The position numbers were made by a program, and so were the translations under genes. The notes under the pieces were generated by a model. The model saw nothing but the letters and a program-made list of their open reading frames with translations, had not been told where the DNA came from and did no database searches. From Bacillus sp. JCM 19034 (GTDB taxonomy: Bacteria > Bacillota > Bacilli > Bacillales > Bacillaceae_D), in the NCBI RefSeq assembly GCF_001310635.1, contig NZ_BAXR01000016.1, forward strand, positions 1 to 64,000: a stretch of 64,000 bases of DNA. The letters are read 5' to 3'. Within the stretch, counting starts at the first letter, position 1. Each line of letters starts with the position of its first letter. Below are positions 1 to 8,862 of this stretch, one piece after another.

Positions 1-405
1 CGTACGGTGACGTTCCAAGCAACGATTGAAATGAATCAATCAGGAAACACGATTGAAAACGTAGCAACAGTTGAGGCTGGTAATGTGGAGACACCAGGAA
101 CTCCAACTGAGTCGATCACGGTGGAAAAAGAACAAACACCTCCACCAAAGGAACCAGAGGATAAGCAACCAGAACCAAAGCCAGAACCAAAACCAGAGCA
201 ACAACCCGAACCTGAACCAGAACAAAATCCAGAAGAAAAACCACAAACTGAAAATACAGAAGTAACAGATGAATCAATACGAACTGAAGAGACATTACCA
301 AGTACAGCAACGAACAACTTTAATCTCTTCTTATTAGGATTTGTATTGTTGATAGCTGGTGCTGGTATATGGTTTTGGAGAAGGAAAACGGTAAGAATAG
401 AATAA
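1..405 (+). CDS. C-terminal part of a sortase-anchored surface protein (5' end outside window)
   Basis: The reading frame is open from base 1, so the gene starts upstream of the window. The first ~35 residues (including NTIENVATVEAG) look like the last strand of a DUF11-type or isopeptide-forming surface repeat domain; this is inference from a short stretch. They are followed by a Pro/Glu/Lys/Gln-rich linker of the kind that spans the peptidoglycan. The end is a classical cell-wall sorting signal: LPSTATN, a hydrophobic helix (FLLGFVLLIAGAGIWF) and a basic tail WRRKTVRIE. The motif is LPxTA rather than LPxTG. The same LPxTATN signal ends the arabinanase at 36.6-39.5 kb, so both are probably attached by the same sortase. 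The adhesive or enzymatic function cannot be told from this fragment. Confidence 0.8.
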   Translation, partial: RTVTFQATIEMNQSGNTIENVATVEAGNVETPGTPTESITVEKEQTPPPKEPEDKQPEPKPEPKPEQQPEPEPEQNPEEKPQTENTEVTDESIRTEETLPSTATNNFNLFLLGFVLLIAGAGIWFWRRKTVRIE

Positions 406-412
406 AACAAAG

Positions 413-455
413 GTGGCTTTTCCCTAACATGTAGGGGAAAGCCACTTGTTTTTTC
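413..455 (+). terminator. Intrinsic terminator after the surface protein gene
   Basis: A 14-bp stem (GTGGCTTTTCCCTA pairing with TAGGGGAAAGCCAC, one wobble) is followed by a T-rich run, 8 bases after the stop codon. Confidence 0.8.
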
Positions 456-605
456 TTGTATCAATTTAATATGTTTGATGAGTTTCATGTAAACGATTTT
501 ATTTAGTGGACTAATGAAATATAAAATTTACAATAATTAATAATTGCATAAAGGTATAGTTACTGTTACGATAAGGAAGCGAGATTTTAGTTAGGGAGGT
601 AACTA

Positions 606-1088
606 ATGAAAAAACGTGATATCAATAACAGTGTTGGTTACCATATTGGCATTGCAGCTCATCTAATTCAAAATCGTTATAATGAAAAATTAGCAAAAGT
701 TGATTTAACGGTGGCTCAATCTAAAGTTTTATTTTTACTAGTAGAGCATGGTCCACAAATACAAGTAGAATTGCAAAACCGACTATATATTAAAGGATCA
801 ACAATGAACGGTTTAGTGGAAACGATGGAGAAAAAGGGATTTATAGAAAGACGTGCAAGCACAAGTGATAAGCGATCCAAAGTGATTCATTTAACAGATA
901 AGGGGCGTAAGGCTGATCAAGTTTTTTGGGAGGAGCTAACGTCTCTCGAAAAAGAGTTCTTAGATGGTTTTGTTGAAGAAGAAAAAGCACTCCTTACAGT
1001 CTGGTTAAAACGTATAAAAGATAATTTAACAATAGAAGACAAAGTGGAAAGAGAGGATGAGAAGTATGGATCAGAAGATGCAAAGTGA
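606..1088 (+). CDS. MarR family transcriptional regulator (MepR-like)
   Basis: This 160-residue protein is a winged-helix MarR-type regulator. It has an N-terminal dimerisation helix, a helix-turn-helix around residues 55-80 (STMNGLVETMEKKGFIERR) and the typical wing ending in DKRSKVIHLTDKGR. A strong ribosome binding site (GGGAGG) lies 6 bases before the ATG. Its end overlaps the start of the following MATE efflux gene by about 20 bases, so the two are probably translationally coupled. A MarR repressor encoded directly ahead of a MATE pump is the arrangement of mepR-mepA in Staphylococcus; by analogy it probably represses its own operon and responds to a toxic cationic or aromatic compound. 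The ligand is unknown. Confidence 0.85.
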   Translation: MKKRDINNSVGYHIGIAAHLIQNRYNEKLAKVDLTVAQSKVLFLLVEHGPQIQVELQNRLYIKGSTMNGLVETMEKKGFIERRASTSDKRSKVIHLTDKGRKADQVFWEELTSLEKEFLDGFVEEEKALLTVWLKRIKDNLTIEDKVEREDEKYGSEDAK

Positions 1089-2472
1089 ACGACTTGGAAC
1101 GGAGAGCATACCAACGTTGCTGCGGAATTTATCGATTCCAGCAATGATTGGGATGTTTGTTATGGCCTTTTACAATGTCGTTGATACGATATTTATTTCG
1201 TACGGTGTCGGAATTGACGCTGTCGCAGGGGTAACAATTGCTTTTCCGCTTATGATGATTATCATGGCAGTTGCTGGTGCTCTTGGGATTGGTGGAGCAT
1301 CTGTCATTTCACGGAGATTGGGAGAGAGACGTGAAGGGGAAGCTAATCAAGTATTTGGAACAGTGATTAGTGTTGTATTAATTGTGAGTGTAATCGGAAC
1401 AGTCGGTGCCTTTACCTTTCTAGAGCCACTTCTTTTATTATTTGGGGCAACACCCGATATTTTACCTTATGCTATGGACTATATGTTCCCGATATTATTA
1501 GGTACAATCTTTTTCTCATTCTCTTTTGCGACAAATAATATCGTTCGTTCTGAAGGAAATGCTCATTTTGCGATGATGACAATGATTATTCCAGCGGTAT
1601 TAAATATTGTTTTAGACCCAATCTTCATTTTTGGATTAAACATGGGAGTAGCGGGTGCGGCGTGGGCAACAGTTATTTCACAAGCGGCTGTGTCATTCGT
1701 CTTGTTGCATTATTATTTAACAGGAAAAAGCTCGCTATCATTAACTTTGAATGATTTAATTGTACGTTGGAATATCCTAAAGGAAGTAACGGCTGTTGGA
1801 ATGCCAGCATTTGTTCAGCAAGCGTCAGGTAGTATTATGATGATCGCGATTAATACGATGCTTATCCAGCACGGGGGAGACCTTTATCTAGGTATTTTTG
1901 GATTGGTTCAACGAATCATTATGTTTGCCGCAATGCCGTTAATAGGCGTTATGCAAGGAATGATGCCGATTGTTGGATATAATTATGGTGCTCGTAAGTT
2001 TGAGCGTATGCGTGAAACAATTTGGCTTACTTTAAAAGTCGTAACGATTGCTGCATTAGTTATTAGTGCTTTGCTTCTAATTATGCCAGCATTATTTTTG
2101 CGAATCTTTTCCAATGATCCAGTTGTTCTTGAAGAAGGTGCTTATGCGATGCGTATTATGTTTATCTTGTTCGCGATTGTTGGGGTTCAAATTGTTAGTG
2201 GTGGATTGTATCAAGCACTCGGTAAAGCAAGGCCAGCAATGGTGTTGTCATTATCACGGCAAATTATTTTTCTTATCCCACTCGTTCTCATTTTACCGCA
2301 ATTCTTCGGTTTAACAGGCGTATGGATCGCCTTCCCTGTTTCTGATTTGTTATCAACGATTTTAGCAGTATATCTGCTGTATCGTGATCGAGATACGATT
2401 TTAGTAAAAGGGAAAAATGAGGATTCTGATCAAGGTGGGGAGCCAGACGTAGCTGTTTCCTCTAGTGTTTAA
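1066..2472 (+). CDS. MATE family multidrug efflux transporter (MepA-like)
   Basis: The 468-residue polytopic membrane protein has about twelve hydrophobic segments in two similar halves. It opens with the MATE-type stretch LRNLSIPAMIGMFVMAFYNV and contains conserved pieces such as GGASVISRRLGER and VGYNYGARKF. MATE proteins expel drugs and dyes in exchange for Na+ or H+; in an alkaliphile Na+ coupling would be reasonable but is not shown here. I chose the ATG at 1066 because the AGAGAGG sequence lies 9 bases upstream; the in-frame ATG at 1057 sits directly against it. The gene overlaps the marR end and is followed by an intrinsic terminator, so the two form a bicistronic operon. Confidence 0.88.
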   Translation: MDQKMQSERLGTESIPTLLRNLSIPAMIGMFVMAFYNVVDTIFISYGVGIDAVAGVTIAFPLMMIIMAVAGALGIGGASVISRRLGERREGEANQVFGTVISVVLIVSVIGTVGAFTFLEPLLLLFGATPDILPYAMDYMFPILLGTIFFSFSFATNNIVRSEGNAHFAMMTMIIPAVLNIVLDPIFIFGLNMGVAGAAWATVISQAAVSFVLLHYYLTGKSSLSLTLNDLIVRWNILKEVTAVGMPAFVQQASGSIMMIAINTMLIQHGGDLYLGIFGLVQRIIMFAAMPLIGVMQGMMPIVGYNYGARKFERMRETIWLTLKVVTIAALVISALLLIMPALFLRIFSNDPVVLEEGAYAMRIMFILFAIVGVQIVSGGLYQALGKARPAMVLSLSRQIIFLIPLVLILPQFFGLTGVWIAFPVSDLLSTILAVYLLYRDRDTILVKGKNEDSDQGGEPDVAVSSSV

Positions 2473-2493
2473 TAAGAAATGATCTCTTACATG

Positions 2494-2533
2494 AGGTGTG
2501 TGAAAGGATTATCTCCCTTTTCACACCTTTTTT
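2494..2533 (+). terminator. Intrinsic terminator of the marR-MATE operon
   Basis: Stem AGGTGTGTGAAAGG with CCTTTTCACACCT followed by T6. Confidence 0.8.
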
Positions 2534-2600
2534 GATTGATCGAATAGTCTTAAATGATTTAGTATAATAGAAGCAAGATAGAACAGGCGGGGGGAACTAG

Positions 2601-3374
2601 ATGAAACAACAATGGCTAGAAAGATATGAGCGGATTCTTGAATGGGTGAAAAAAGCGGGTGACGAGCAAGTAAAAAGAATGGATCAGCCATTAAAAATTG
2701 AGCAAAAATCAGCCAATATTGATTTAGTGACTGAAATGGACGTATGGACGGATGAGTTTTTTCAGGAGAACATTCAACAGCATTTTCCTGATGATGCTAT
2801 TTTATCTGAGGAAACAGGAGTTTCCAAAGGGAATTCAGGATTTGAATGGGTTGTAGATCCAATTGATGGAACGACAAATTATGCTCATCGGTTTCCACTA
2901 TTCTCAATTTCGGTTGCTGTGAAATACAAAGGGGAAACGGTAATTGGTGTTGTATATGCTCCAAAGCTAGGTGAATGCTATACGGCGATTAAAGGAGAAG
3001 GAGCTTATCTCAATCAAGAAAAAATCGTTGTTTCAAAGCGAACAGAGTTAACGGAATCGGTTATTGCAACAGGCTTTCCGTATGATCGAGCGACAGATTC
3101 ACTTAATAATGTAGAGCAGTTTAATTCGGTCATCTTACATGTTGGCGGAATCCGGAGAACGGGCAGTGCGGCTTTGGATCTGTGCCAAGTTGCGGCAGGG
3201 CGCTTTGAAGGCTACTGGGAGTATAAAATTAATCCGTGGGACTTTGAAGCAGGAGTGCTTATTGTGGAAGAAGCGGGTGGAGCCATTTTGAAAAAACAAC
3301 TAGAAAAAGGCTTCTTTGTTCTAGCAGGTAATGAAGAGGTACTCAATCAAATTAGAATGTTAATTAAGGAATAG
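2601..3374 (+). CDS. suhB: Inositol monophosphatase family protein
   Basis: The 257-residue protein carries the full metal-binding signature of the Mg2+-dependent, Li+-sensitive phosphatase fold: ILSEETG (~residues 72-78), WVVDPIDGTTNYAH (~92-105) and, near the C-terminus, NPWDFEAGVLIVEEAGG. These residues bind two or three Mg2+ ions and position the water that attacks a sugar or inositol phosphate. Length matches B. subtilis YktC/SuhB. The true substrate in Bacillus (myo-inositol-1-phosphate, or other sugar phosphates) cannot be told from sequence. The ATG is preceded by GGCGGGGGG and the gene stands alone, with a short hairpin and T-run just after it (3396-3420). Confidence 0.88.
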   Translation: MKQQWLERYERILEWVKKAGDEQVKRMDQPLKIEQKSANIDLVTEMDVWTDEFFQENIQQHFPDDAILSEETGVSKGNSGFEWVVDPIDGTTNYAHRFPLFSISVAVKYKGETVIGVVYAPKLGECYTAIKGEGAYLNQEKIVVSKRTELTESVIATGFPYDRATDSLNNVEQFNSVILHVGGIRRTGSAALDLCQVAAGRFEGYWEYKINPWDFEAGVLIVEEAGGAILKKQLEKGFFVLAGNEEVLNQIRMLIKE

Positions 3375-3475
3375 GTTTGTTCCTTAAGTTGGAAGGTAGC
3401 AGTCCTTGCTACTTTGTCTAAGTTTGAAGTAAAATGGGAAATATATTCTTAACGAAGTGAAAAGAGGGTTTTAAA

Positions 3476-4537
3476 ATGAGTAAACCGTCAATATATGGGT
3501 TAACAATTGAGCAATTAACTGATTGGTTAATTGAGCACGGGCATAAAAAATTCCGTGCACAGCAAGTGTGGGATTGGCTCTATCGAAAGCGAGTCAAGGA
3601 CTTTTCAGAAATGACTAATGTCAATAACGACTGTTTACAGGTGCTAGAAGAGCACTTTCATATACAAACACTAGAGGAACATGTGAAGCAAGAGTCAAAA
3701 GATGGCACGGTTAAATTCCTTTTTCGTCTGCAGGACGGTAATTTAATTGAAACGGTCTTAATGACACATAAATATGGGTATTCCGTTTGTGTCACAACAC
3801 AAGTTGGCTGTAATATCGGCTGTAGCTTTTGTGCGAGTGGATTGTTAAAGAAGAGCCGTGATTTATCGAGCGGCGAAATTGTTGAGCAGATTATGAATGT
3901 TCAGCATCATCTCGATGCAGTTGGTAAGGAAGAACGTGTTAGTCATATCGTTGTAATGGGGATTGGTGAGCCATTTGATAACTTTGACAACTTAATTGAT
4001 TTCTTAGATGTCGTTAAGGATCATAAAGGTTTAGCCATTGGTGCTAGACATATTACGGTGTCAACGAGTGGGCTTGCTGATAAAATCAAGAAGTTTGCTG
4101 ATGTCCATTCACAAGTTAATTTGGCAATCTCTTTGCATGCACCGAATAATGAGCTTCGTTCGCAAATCATGAAGCTTAATAAGGCAATCCCAATAGAGAA
4201 GCTAATGGATGCAATTGATTATTATTTAGAGAAGACGAATCGTCGTATTACGTTTGAGTACATTTTACTAAAGGATGTTAACGATAAGAAGGAGCATGCA
4301 CTTGAGTTGGCTGAATTAATCGCTGATAAACGTAAGCTCTCTTATGTGAATTTGATTCCTTATAACCCAGTTGATGAGCATGGGCAGTATCAGCGTAGTA
4401 CAAATGAAGCGATACGTACCTTCTTTGACACGTTAAAGAAAAAAGGGATTAACTGTGGTGTTCGGCTTGAGCACGGAACAGATATTGATGCAGCTTGTGG
4501 ACAGCTTAGAAGTAAGCAAATAAAAAAAGCACAGTAA
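3476..4537 (+). CDS. rlmN: RlmN-type radical SAM 23S rRNA/tRNA adenine C2-methyltransferase
   Basis: RlmN methylates C2 of A2503 in 23S rRNA (and A37 in some tRNAs) with a radical SAM mechanism. The 353-residue protein has the N-terminal helical RNA-binding region ([19 protein letters not shown]), the [4Fe-4S] motif [11 protein letters not shown] with Cys112, Cys116 and Cys119, the [11 protein letters not shown] loop, [11 protein letters not shown], and the C-terminal DIDAACGQL that holds the second catalytic cysteine (Cys341). It is closer to RlmN than to Cfr in these motifs. The usual Bacillus rlmN sits in the fmt-rsmB-rlmN-prpC cluster; here it stands between suhB and a phzF gene, so this may be a second, paralogous copy. 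The start has a GAGGG site 8-10 bases upstream. Confidence 0.85.
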   Translation: MSKPSIYGLTIEQLTDWLIEHGHKKFRAQQVWDWLYRKRVKDFSEMTNVNNDCLQVLEEHFHIQTLEEHVKQESKDGTVKFLFRLQDGNLIETVLMTHKYGYSVCVTTQVGCNIGCSFCASGLLKKSRDLSSGEIVEQIMNVQHHLDAVGKEERVSHIVVMGIGEPFDNFDNLIDFLDVVKDHKGLAIGARHITVSTSGLADKIKKFADVHSQVNLAISLHAPNNELRSQIMKLNKAIPIEKLMDAIDYYLEKTNRRITFEYILLKDVNDKKEHALELAELIADKRKLSYVNLIPYNPVDEHGQYQRSTNEAIRTFFDTLKKKGINCGVRLEHGTDIDAACGQLRSKQIKKAQ

Positions 4538-4586
4538 AATGATAGGCAGTGTATTAAAGGATATGCTTATCAAGACCTAAAATAAA

Positions 4587-4630
4587 TGAAAGGACATAAC
4601 ATTATAGACTAATATGTTATGTCCTTTCTA
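4587..4630 (+). terminator. Long hairpin between convergent genes (bidirectional terminator)
   Basis: A near-perfect 15-bp stem (GAAAGGACATAACAT pairing with ATGTTATGTCCTTTC) lies between rlmN on the plus strand and the small gene and phzF on the minus strand. It has short T tracts on either side, so it may stop transcription in both directions. Confidence 0.65.
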
Positions 4631-4682
4631 ATTCAGCTAACACTACCTTTACCTTAATAAGAAACGTTCCCCATTAAAGTAT

Positions 4683-4859
4683 TTAATACAAGTTAGATAC
4701 GTAAATTCCTTCTTGTTCATAGATAGAAAAGGGGAATAATTCTAATATTTCAGGATAATTATCTAGTAGTTTATGCTTGTTTGTATAAAAATGTATAAAA
4801 TTCTTTTGATTTATAATATATACTTCATCTCTATCTGTTCATTTAACATCAATTTTCAT
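4683..4859 (-). pseudogene. Small unknown gene (58 codons) with an in-frame TGA
   Basis: Read on the minus strand from the ATG at 4859, the frame gives MKIDVK, a TGA (4841-4839), then TDRDEVYIINQKNFIHFYTN and on to IYEQEGIYVSNLY and TAA at 4685-4683. The frame is otherwise open, amino-acid composition is protein-like, and the ATG has a strong AGGAGAGG site 5 bases upstream. It lies 55 bases downstream of phzF on the same strand and could be its second cistron. TGA is one base from TGG (Trp), so this is either a nonsense mutation, a base-call error, or less likely a recoded codon. No homologue is recognised. Confidence 0.45.
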
Positions 4860-4914
4860 CGGCCTCTCCTATAATAAACTAGTTTACAGTTTCCTCAATG
4901 GACGAGTAATTCCT

Positions 4915-5820
4915 TTAATACGCCCTGTCTAATAATACTTTAATCTCTTTAACATAAACTGCAACCCCAGTAATTTGAACATCAAATGATTCACTTTTTT
5001 TTGAAATCTGTACTACAACCCGACCGTCTTTTTCAATTTCTTGACCTTGCTCAACTATAAAGTTCAAAGGATCTTTAAAATTGTTATGTATATATTTTGC
5101 ATAATAAGCACCCATGACCCCTGAAGCAGTACCAGTTACAGCATCTTCAATTGTTCCTGAATAGGGTGAAGAGAAGTGTCGAGCGTGCATATCAGCATTA
5201 GAATCATACGTTTCCAGGCAAAAAGGATGAACAGATGATTTTGGCATATCCTTAAAAATATCGGGAAACTGCTTATTATTCGGTACCATACTTTGAAAAG
5301 CAGCAAGTTGTTTTATCGGTATTAGCAGTGTCCAAGTGCCCGTACTTCCATAAAGTATCGGTAAATCTGCATGAAGGTCTGATTCTTTTAACCCTATGGA
5401 GTTTGCTAAAGCTTCTTTTGAACCAGCAAATTCTTTAAAATGGGGAGAAGCCTGTTTCATTGTTATATATATTTCACTATCTACAGATTCGTTAATTTTA
5501 ATCGGTAGAATTCCAGCGTTTGTTTCAATTGTTAACTCTTTTTTATCTCCTAGAAGCCCTTTACTTTTTAAAGCATAAACAGTTGCCATTGTTGCATGAC
5601 CGCATAAATCCATTTCATGACCAGGTGTAAAAAATCGTATTCTGAGGTCTGCTACATCGGATTTAATAGGAAAAGCAGTTTCATTAAAGCCAACTTCAAA
5701 AGCAATTTCTTGCATTTCTTCATCAGTTAATTCATCATCATTTAACACTACCCCCGCAGGATTTCCCTTATCAGGTTCTTTACTAAATGCATCATAATGA
5801 TAAACTGTTATCGATTTCAT
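4915..5820 (-). CDS. PhzF family isomerase
   Basis: The PhzF fold is two similar halves enclosing a cleft with a catalytic glutamate that moves a proton; PhzF itself isomerises a phenazine precursor, but most bacterial members have unknown substrates. Visible here are GNPAGVVL near the N-terminus, FNETAFP carrying the conserved Glu (~residue 46), [11 protein letters not shown], and in the second half [16 protein letters not shown]. The 301-residue length is normal. I chose the ATG at 5820 because a GGGGGG run lies 8 bases upstream; the longer in-frame start adds residues with no family match. No phenazine genes are nearby, so a housekeeping or detoxification isomerase is more likely. Confidence 0.85.
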   Translation of the reverse strand: MKSITVYHYDAFSKEPDKGNPAGVVLNDDELTDEEMQEIAFEVGFNETAFPIKSDVADLRIRFFTPGHEMDLCGHATMATVYALKSKGLLGDKKELTIETNAGILPIKINESVDSEIYITMKQASPHFKEFAGSKEALANSIGLKESDLHADLPILYGSTGTWTLLIPIKQLAAFQSMVPNNKQFPDIFKDMPKSSVHPFCLETYDSNADMHARHFSSPYSGTIEDAVTGTASGVMGAYYAKYIHNNFKDPLNFIVEQGQEIEKDGRVVVQISKKSESFDVQITGVAVYVKEIKVLLDRAY

Positions 5821-6141
5821 ATCCCATTCCCCCCCTAAGTCCAAATCTGGATTTTAAATTTACCATAAGGATAAATATTCCTATATTTTTATTATGAACA
5901 AAGTATACTTTTACAACAACATTGTTTTAATGTTTTTATTTGTAATAAAAAAAGGGATAAACAGTATTACAGTACACTATCATGAGAGTGAATGTTTTGA
6001 CATTTTCTCATAGAATCACGCGACTTTAGTCGTGTAAAGAAGGGAAATTCGCGTTTTCTGCACAAAAGCTTTTGAATAGATGGTAAAATAGGTTTTATGT
6101 GGGTTTTGGTAATTATTTTTATTTTTGGAGGTTGATTCTTA
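5821..6141. other. Intergenic region between divergent phzF and the membrane-protein operon
   Basis: AT-rich, no convincing open frame. It should hold both divergent promoters. A small dyad (GAC-TTTA-GTC flanked by CAC and GTG, about 6017-6034) lies in the leader of the plus-strand operon; significance unknown. A GGAGG site at 6127 serves the 6142 gene. Confidence 0.4.
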
Positions 6142-7062
6142 ATGAAAGCTGCTTTTTCGAAGCCTAAAAGATTTGGTGAAATATTGGATCTAATATTTAC
6201 GATAACGAAAACAAAATTTAAAGATCTATTTATGATAATGCTAGTTTTACTAGGTCCATTATTTGCATTCCAAGCGGTGATTCAACTTATTTTCGGAGTA
6301 AACTTCTTCCGTGAAATTGAAACTCAAGGTTCGTGGTTAGATCAATTTATAGAAAGTATTGAAGCGGGAGTAGTGTACGATCCAACAGCTAACTACACCA
6401 TGCTTAATGCTTGGTTAGTACTTATTAGCTTTGTAAGTTTAATTTTCTATGTTGTTGCACAAACAGCTGTCGTTATTCTCATTAAACGAATTCGTGAGCA
6501 AAAGGATTATACAGTTGGGGAAGTTATAAAAGAAGCATTTCGAAGATTTTGGCCAGTAGTAGGGGGAACAATTCTCTTTTTCCTTATTGTATTTGGTTTA
6601 ATAATTGTACCTACTTTTGTTCTATCTATGATCTCTGCGTTTTTAATACTTGCTAACGAAACCATTGGACCTTTTATTGCTTTTATCGTTGTAATGGGGT
6701 ATATCGTATTTGCTATCTATTTAATCATTCGCTGGAGTTTCTACTTTAGTGCAATTGTAATCGATAAAGAAACACCTGGTTTGACACGCAGTTGGCGATT
6801 AACGAAAAAAAGGGTTTGGTCATTATTTGGTTTATATATTGTTCTTTCTCTCATTATCGGAATTCTATCTACGTCAGTTGAATTAGGTGCTGTGTTGCTG
6901 TTAGGGAATAGTGTCCTACATTCCATGATTGTCAATTTGTCACTTTTAATATCGACTTTAATCTTTTCAGTAAGCTATGCAGTTATTTATTATGATCTAA
7001 AAATTCGAAATGATGCTGACGATTTGAAGGAATTACTTGATGACTATGTAACGAAGGACTAG
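6142..7062 (+). CDS. Polytopic membrane protein, first gene of the MoxR/DUF58 locus
   Basis: This 306-residue protein has roughly six long hydrophobic segments (for example LFMIMLVLLGPLFAFQAVI, TAVVILI, GGTILFFLIVFGLIIVPTFV) and charged ends. The pattern GxVIKEAFRRFWPV followed by paired membrane segments, and the stretch DKETPGLTRSWRLTKKR, resemble membrane domains of the glycerophosphodiester-phosphodiesterase-membrane-domain type, but no catalytic domain is present. It is 25 bases ahead of the DUF4129 gene and evidently in the same operon. No biochemical function can be given; a structural membrane partner of the MoxR system is an inference from position. Confidence 0.7.
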   Translation: MKAAFSKPKRFGEILDLIFTITKTKFKDLFMIMLVLLGPLFAFQAVIQLIFGVNFFREIETQGSWLDQFIESIEAGVVYDPTANYTMLNAWLVLISFVSLIFYVVAQTAVVILIKRIREQKDYTVGEVIKEAFRRFWPVVGGTILFFLIVFGLIIVPTFVLSMISAFLILANETIGPFIAFIVVMGYIVFAIYLIIRWSFYFSAIVIDKETPGLTRSWRLTKKRVWSLFGLYIVLSLIIGILSTSVELGAVLLLGNSVLHSMIVNLSLLISTLIFSVSYAVIYYDLKIRNDADDLKELLDDYVTKD

Positions 7063-7087
7063 TATGTATGGAAAGTGAGGTGAGGGT

Positions 7088-7726
7088 ATGGCGCAAGCTA
7101 GAGAGCGTCTTGCTGAAATATTAGAGGGCCAAGAGTATACGGTCTATTATGAAGACAATCGCGGGTTTTTGGAGCGAACCATTGAACGTATTTGGATTGA
7201 ATTTATTAATTTTATTGCAGATATGTTACCTAATCTTTCACCATCAAGTCAGTCAGCTAACTACGTCGTTATCGTGCTCGTCTTACTTGGTGCAGCGGCA
7301 CTCATTGTAATATTCCTTCTATTGGTACGTTACTATAGTCAAAAGCGCCGTTATCGCAATTTATCACCATTTCAAACTGAAGATGCAATGAAATGGTCGT
7401 CAAATATGCACTTTGAGGAGATGAAGGTTCAAGAGAGAAAAGGTGACTACACTAGTGCATTACGTCATTTGTTTTTAGGGCTTCTGCTTTATTTCCATGA
7501 TATTTCATGGCTTGAGGCGAGGATTTGGAAGACGAATTGGGAATATGTCGAAGAGTTAAAAAAAGTGAATCGAGAAACCGCGGCACTTTTCCATGATGTT
7601 GCTCTAATATTTGACCGTGTCACCTACGGAAAGTTGACCGTTGAACAGGAACAATTTGAGAAATATAAAGAAATGGTCATGTCGTGGTTACATTCGTATA
7701 ACGAAAAACAGAGAGAGGAGGAATGA
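7088..7726 (+). CDS. DUF4129 domain membrane protein
   Basis: The 212-residue protein has a short N-terminal region, one strong transmembrane segment (about residues 58-82, VVIVLVLLGAAALIVIFLLL) followed by basic residues, then a cytoplasmic C-terminal domain with the DUF4129 pattern: DYTSALRHLFLGLLLYFHD, a Trp-rich helix and TYGKLTVEQEQFEKYKEMV. DUF4129 domains typically sit next to MoxR ATPase and DUF58 genes, as here, or at the end of transglutaminase-like proteins. GAGGTGAGGG precedes the ATG. It is followed by the DUF4350 gene after 7 bases. Confidence 0.8.
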   Translation: MAQARERLAEILEGQEYTVYYEDNRGFLERTIERIWIEFINFIADMLPNLSPSSQSANYVVIVLVLLGAAALIVIFLLLVRYYSQKRRYRNLSPFQTEDAMKWSSNMHFEEMKVQERKGDYTSALRHLFLGLLLYFHDISWLEARIWKTNWEYVEELKKVNRETAALFHDVALIFDRVTYGKLTVEQEQFEKYKEMVMSWLHSYNEKQREEE

Positions 7727-7733
7727 GGTAGCT

Positions 7734-8862
7734 TTGGATAAGCAGAAAACGAGTAAAAAAGCATGGGTTTGGCTCCCAATATTACTAATAATCTTTTTTG
7801 TGAGTAGTTTCATTGCGATTGGTCAGCCACCTCGTGAATATCCAGCTTTTCTTTCCCATTCTCCCTCTCCGACTGGAGTTAAGGCACTATATACATATTT
7901 AGATGAAGAACTTGAGGCAGTAAAACGGTGGACGCATTCTCCAGATATGCTGACAACGGTTGGAGGGGATCAGGTTCTAGTAATGATTGAACCATCCTTT
8001 ATCCCATCGTCTGCTGAAATGAATGAGTATGAGGAGTTTATGGCAGCTGGTAATACGATTATGCTTTTTAGTGAAAACCCAGCAGGGATGTTCGGATTAA
8101 GATATGACCCACTCACGTATCTTCCTGAAGATGAGCCGATTCATAGCAAGAATGAGGAGTTTTATGCTGACTTTAGATCTCCAATCAGATTAGTGGCTTC
8201 AGAGGAAGATGAGATTTTACTTGAGGATGATCAAGGCGTGATTGCTTTTAAACGTCAAGTGGGTGATGGCTACTTAATGGTCATTAACGAAGCAGGTTGG
8301 CTAGTTAATCAATATATTTTAGATGAAGATCATATTCCTCTTATTTTATTTTTGCTAGATGAGGCAGAGTCTGCCTCAGTATTGTTTGATGATTATGTCC
8401 ATGGTGCAGAAAATGCAACGAGTATGCTATCTACCTACTGAGTGGTTCCGGATATTGATGTTACAGTTATTGTTATTTACTTTATTGTGGCTCCTCTATA
8501 AAGGGAAAAGGTTTGGTCCAGTTCTCGCAGTGAGGGAGGAAACAGTACGCTTTAGTGATGAGGCTCTGTACTCATTAGCAGCTTGGTTTATGCGAACGAA
8601 GAGTTATCATCAGGCGTTACGGACACAGGCAGAGTATCTGCGTGTACGCTTGCAGGAAAAGTGGGCAATTTCTTTGTCCAAGGAATGGATTGATATTAAG
8701 GATGAGCTGGCTCATAAATTAAAGGGGTTCAGTGATGATGAAGTGCGTAAGTCTATAGATCAATTACACGCCGTATTAAAAAAGGAAAAAATAAGTCAGC
8801 AAGAATATTTATATTGGTCGAAAAAACTTAATCAAATTCAGGAAGGTGTGGAGAAACGGTGA
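7734..8862 (+). CDS. DUF4350 domain protein (reading frame broken near 8430)
   Basis: Two overlapping frames join into one protein of about 376 residues. Part one (7734-8441) starts at a TTG behind a GAGG site, has an N-terminal membrane anchor (AWVWLPILLIIFFVSSF), then the DUF4350 domain (PSPTGVKALYTYLDEE, MIEPSFIPSSAEMNEYEEF), which resembles a GATase-like/Rossmann fold without catalytic residues. Part two (8359-8862) supplies a second membrane segment (MLQLLLFTLLWLLYKGKRFGP) and a cytoplasmic helical domain ending KEKISQQEYLYWSKKLNQI. Homologues read straight through. The frames meet at ENATSML/LPTEWF, so one base is extra or two are missing near 8427-8440. The last codons overlap the moxR start by 4 bases. 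Confidence 0.75.

Noticed and set aside
36-488. Minus-strand open frames across the Pro/Glu/Lys linker
   Set aside because: They are mirror translations of a low-complexity repeat-rich coding region and run through the terminator.
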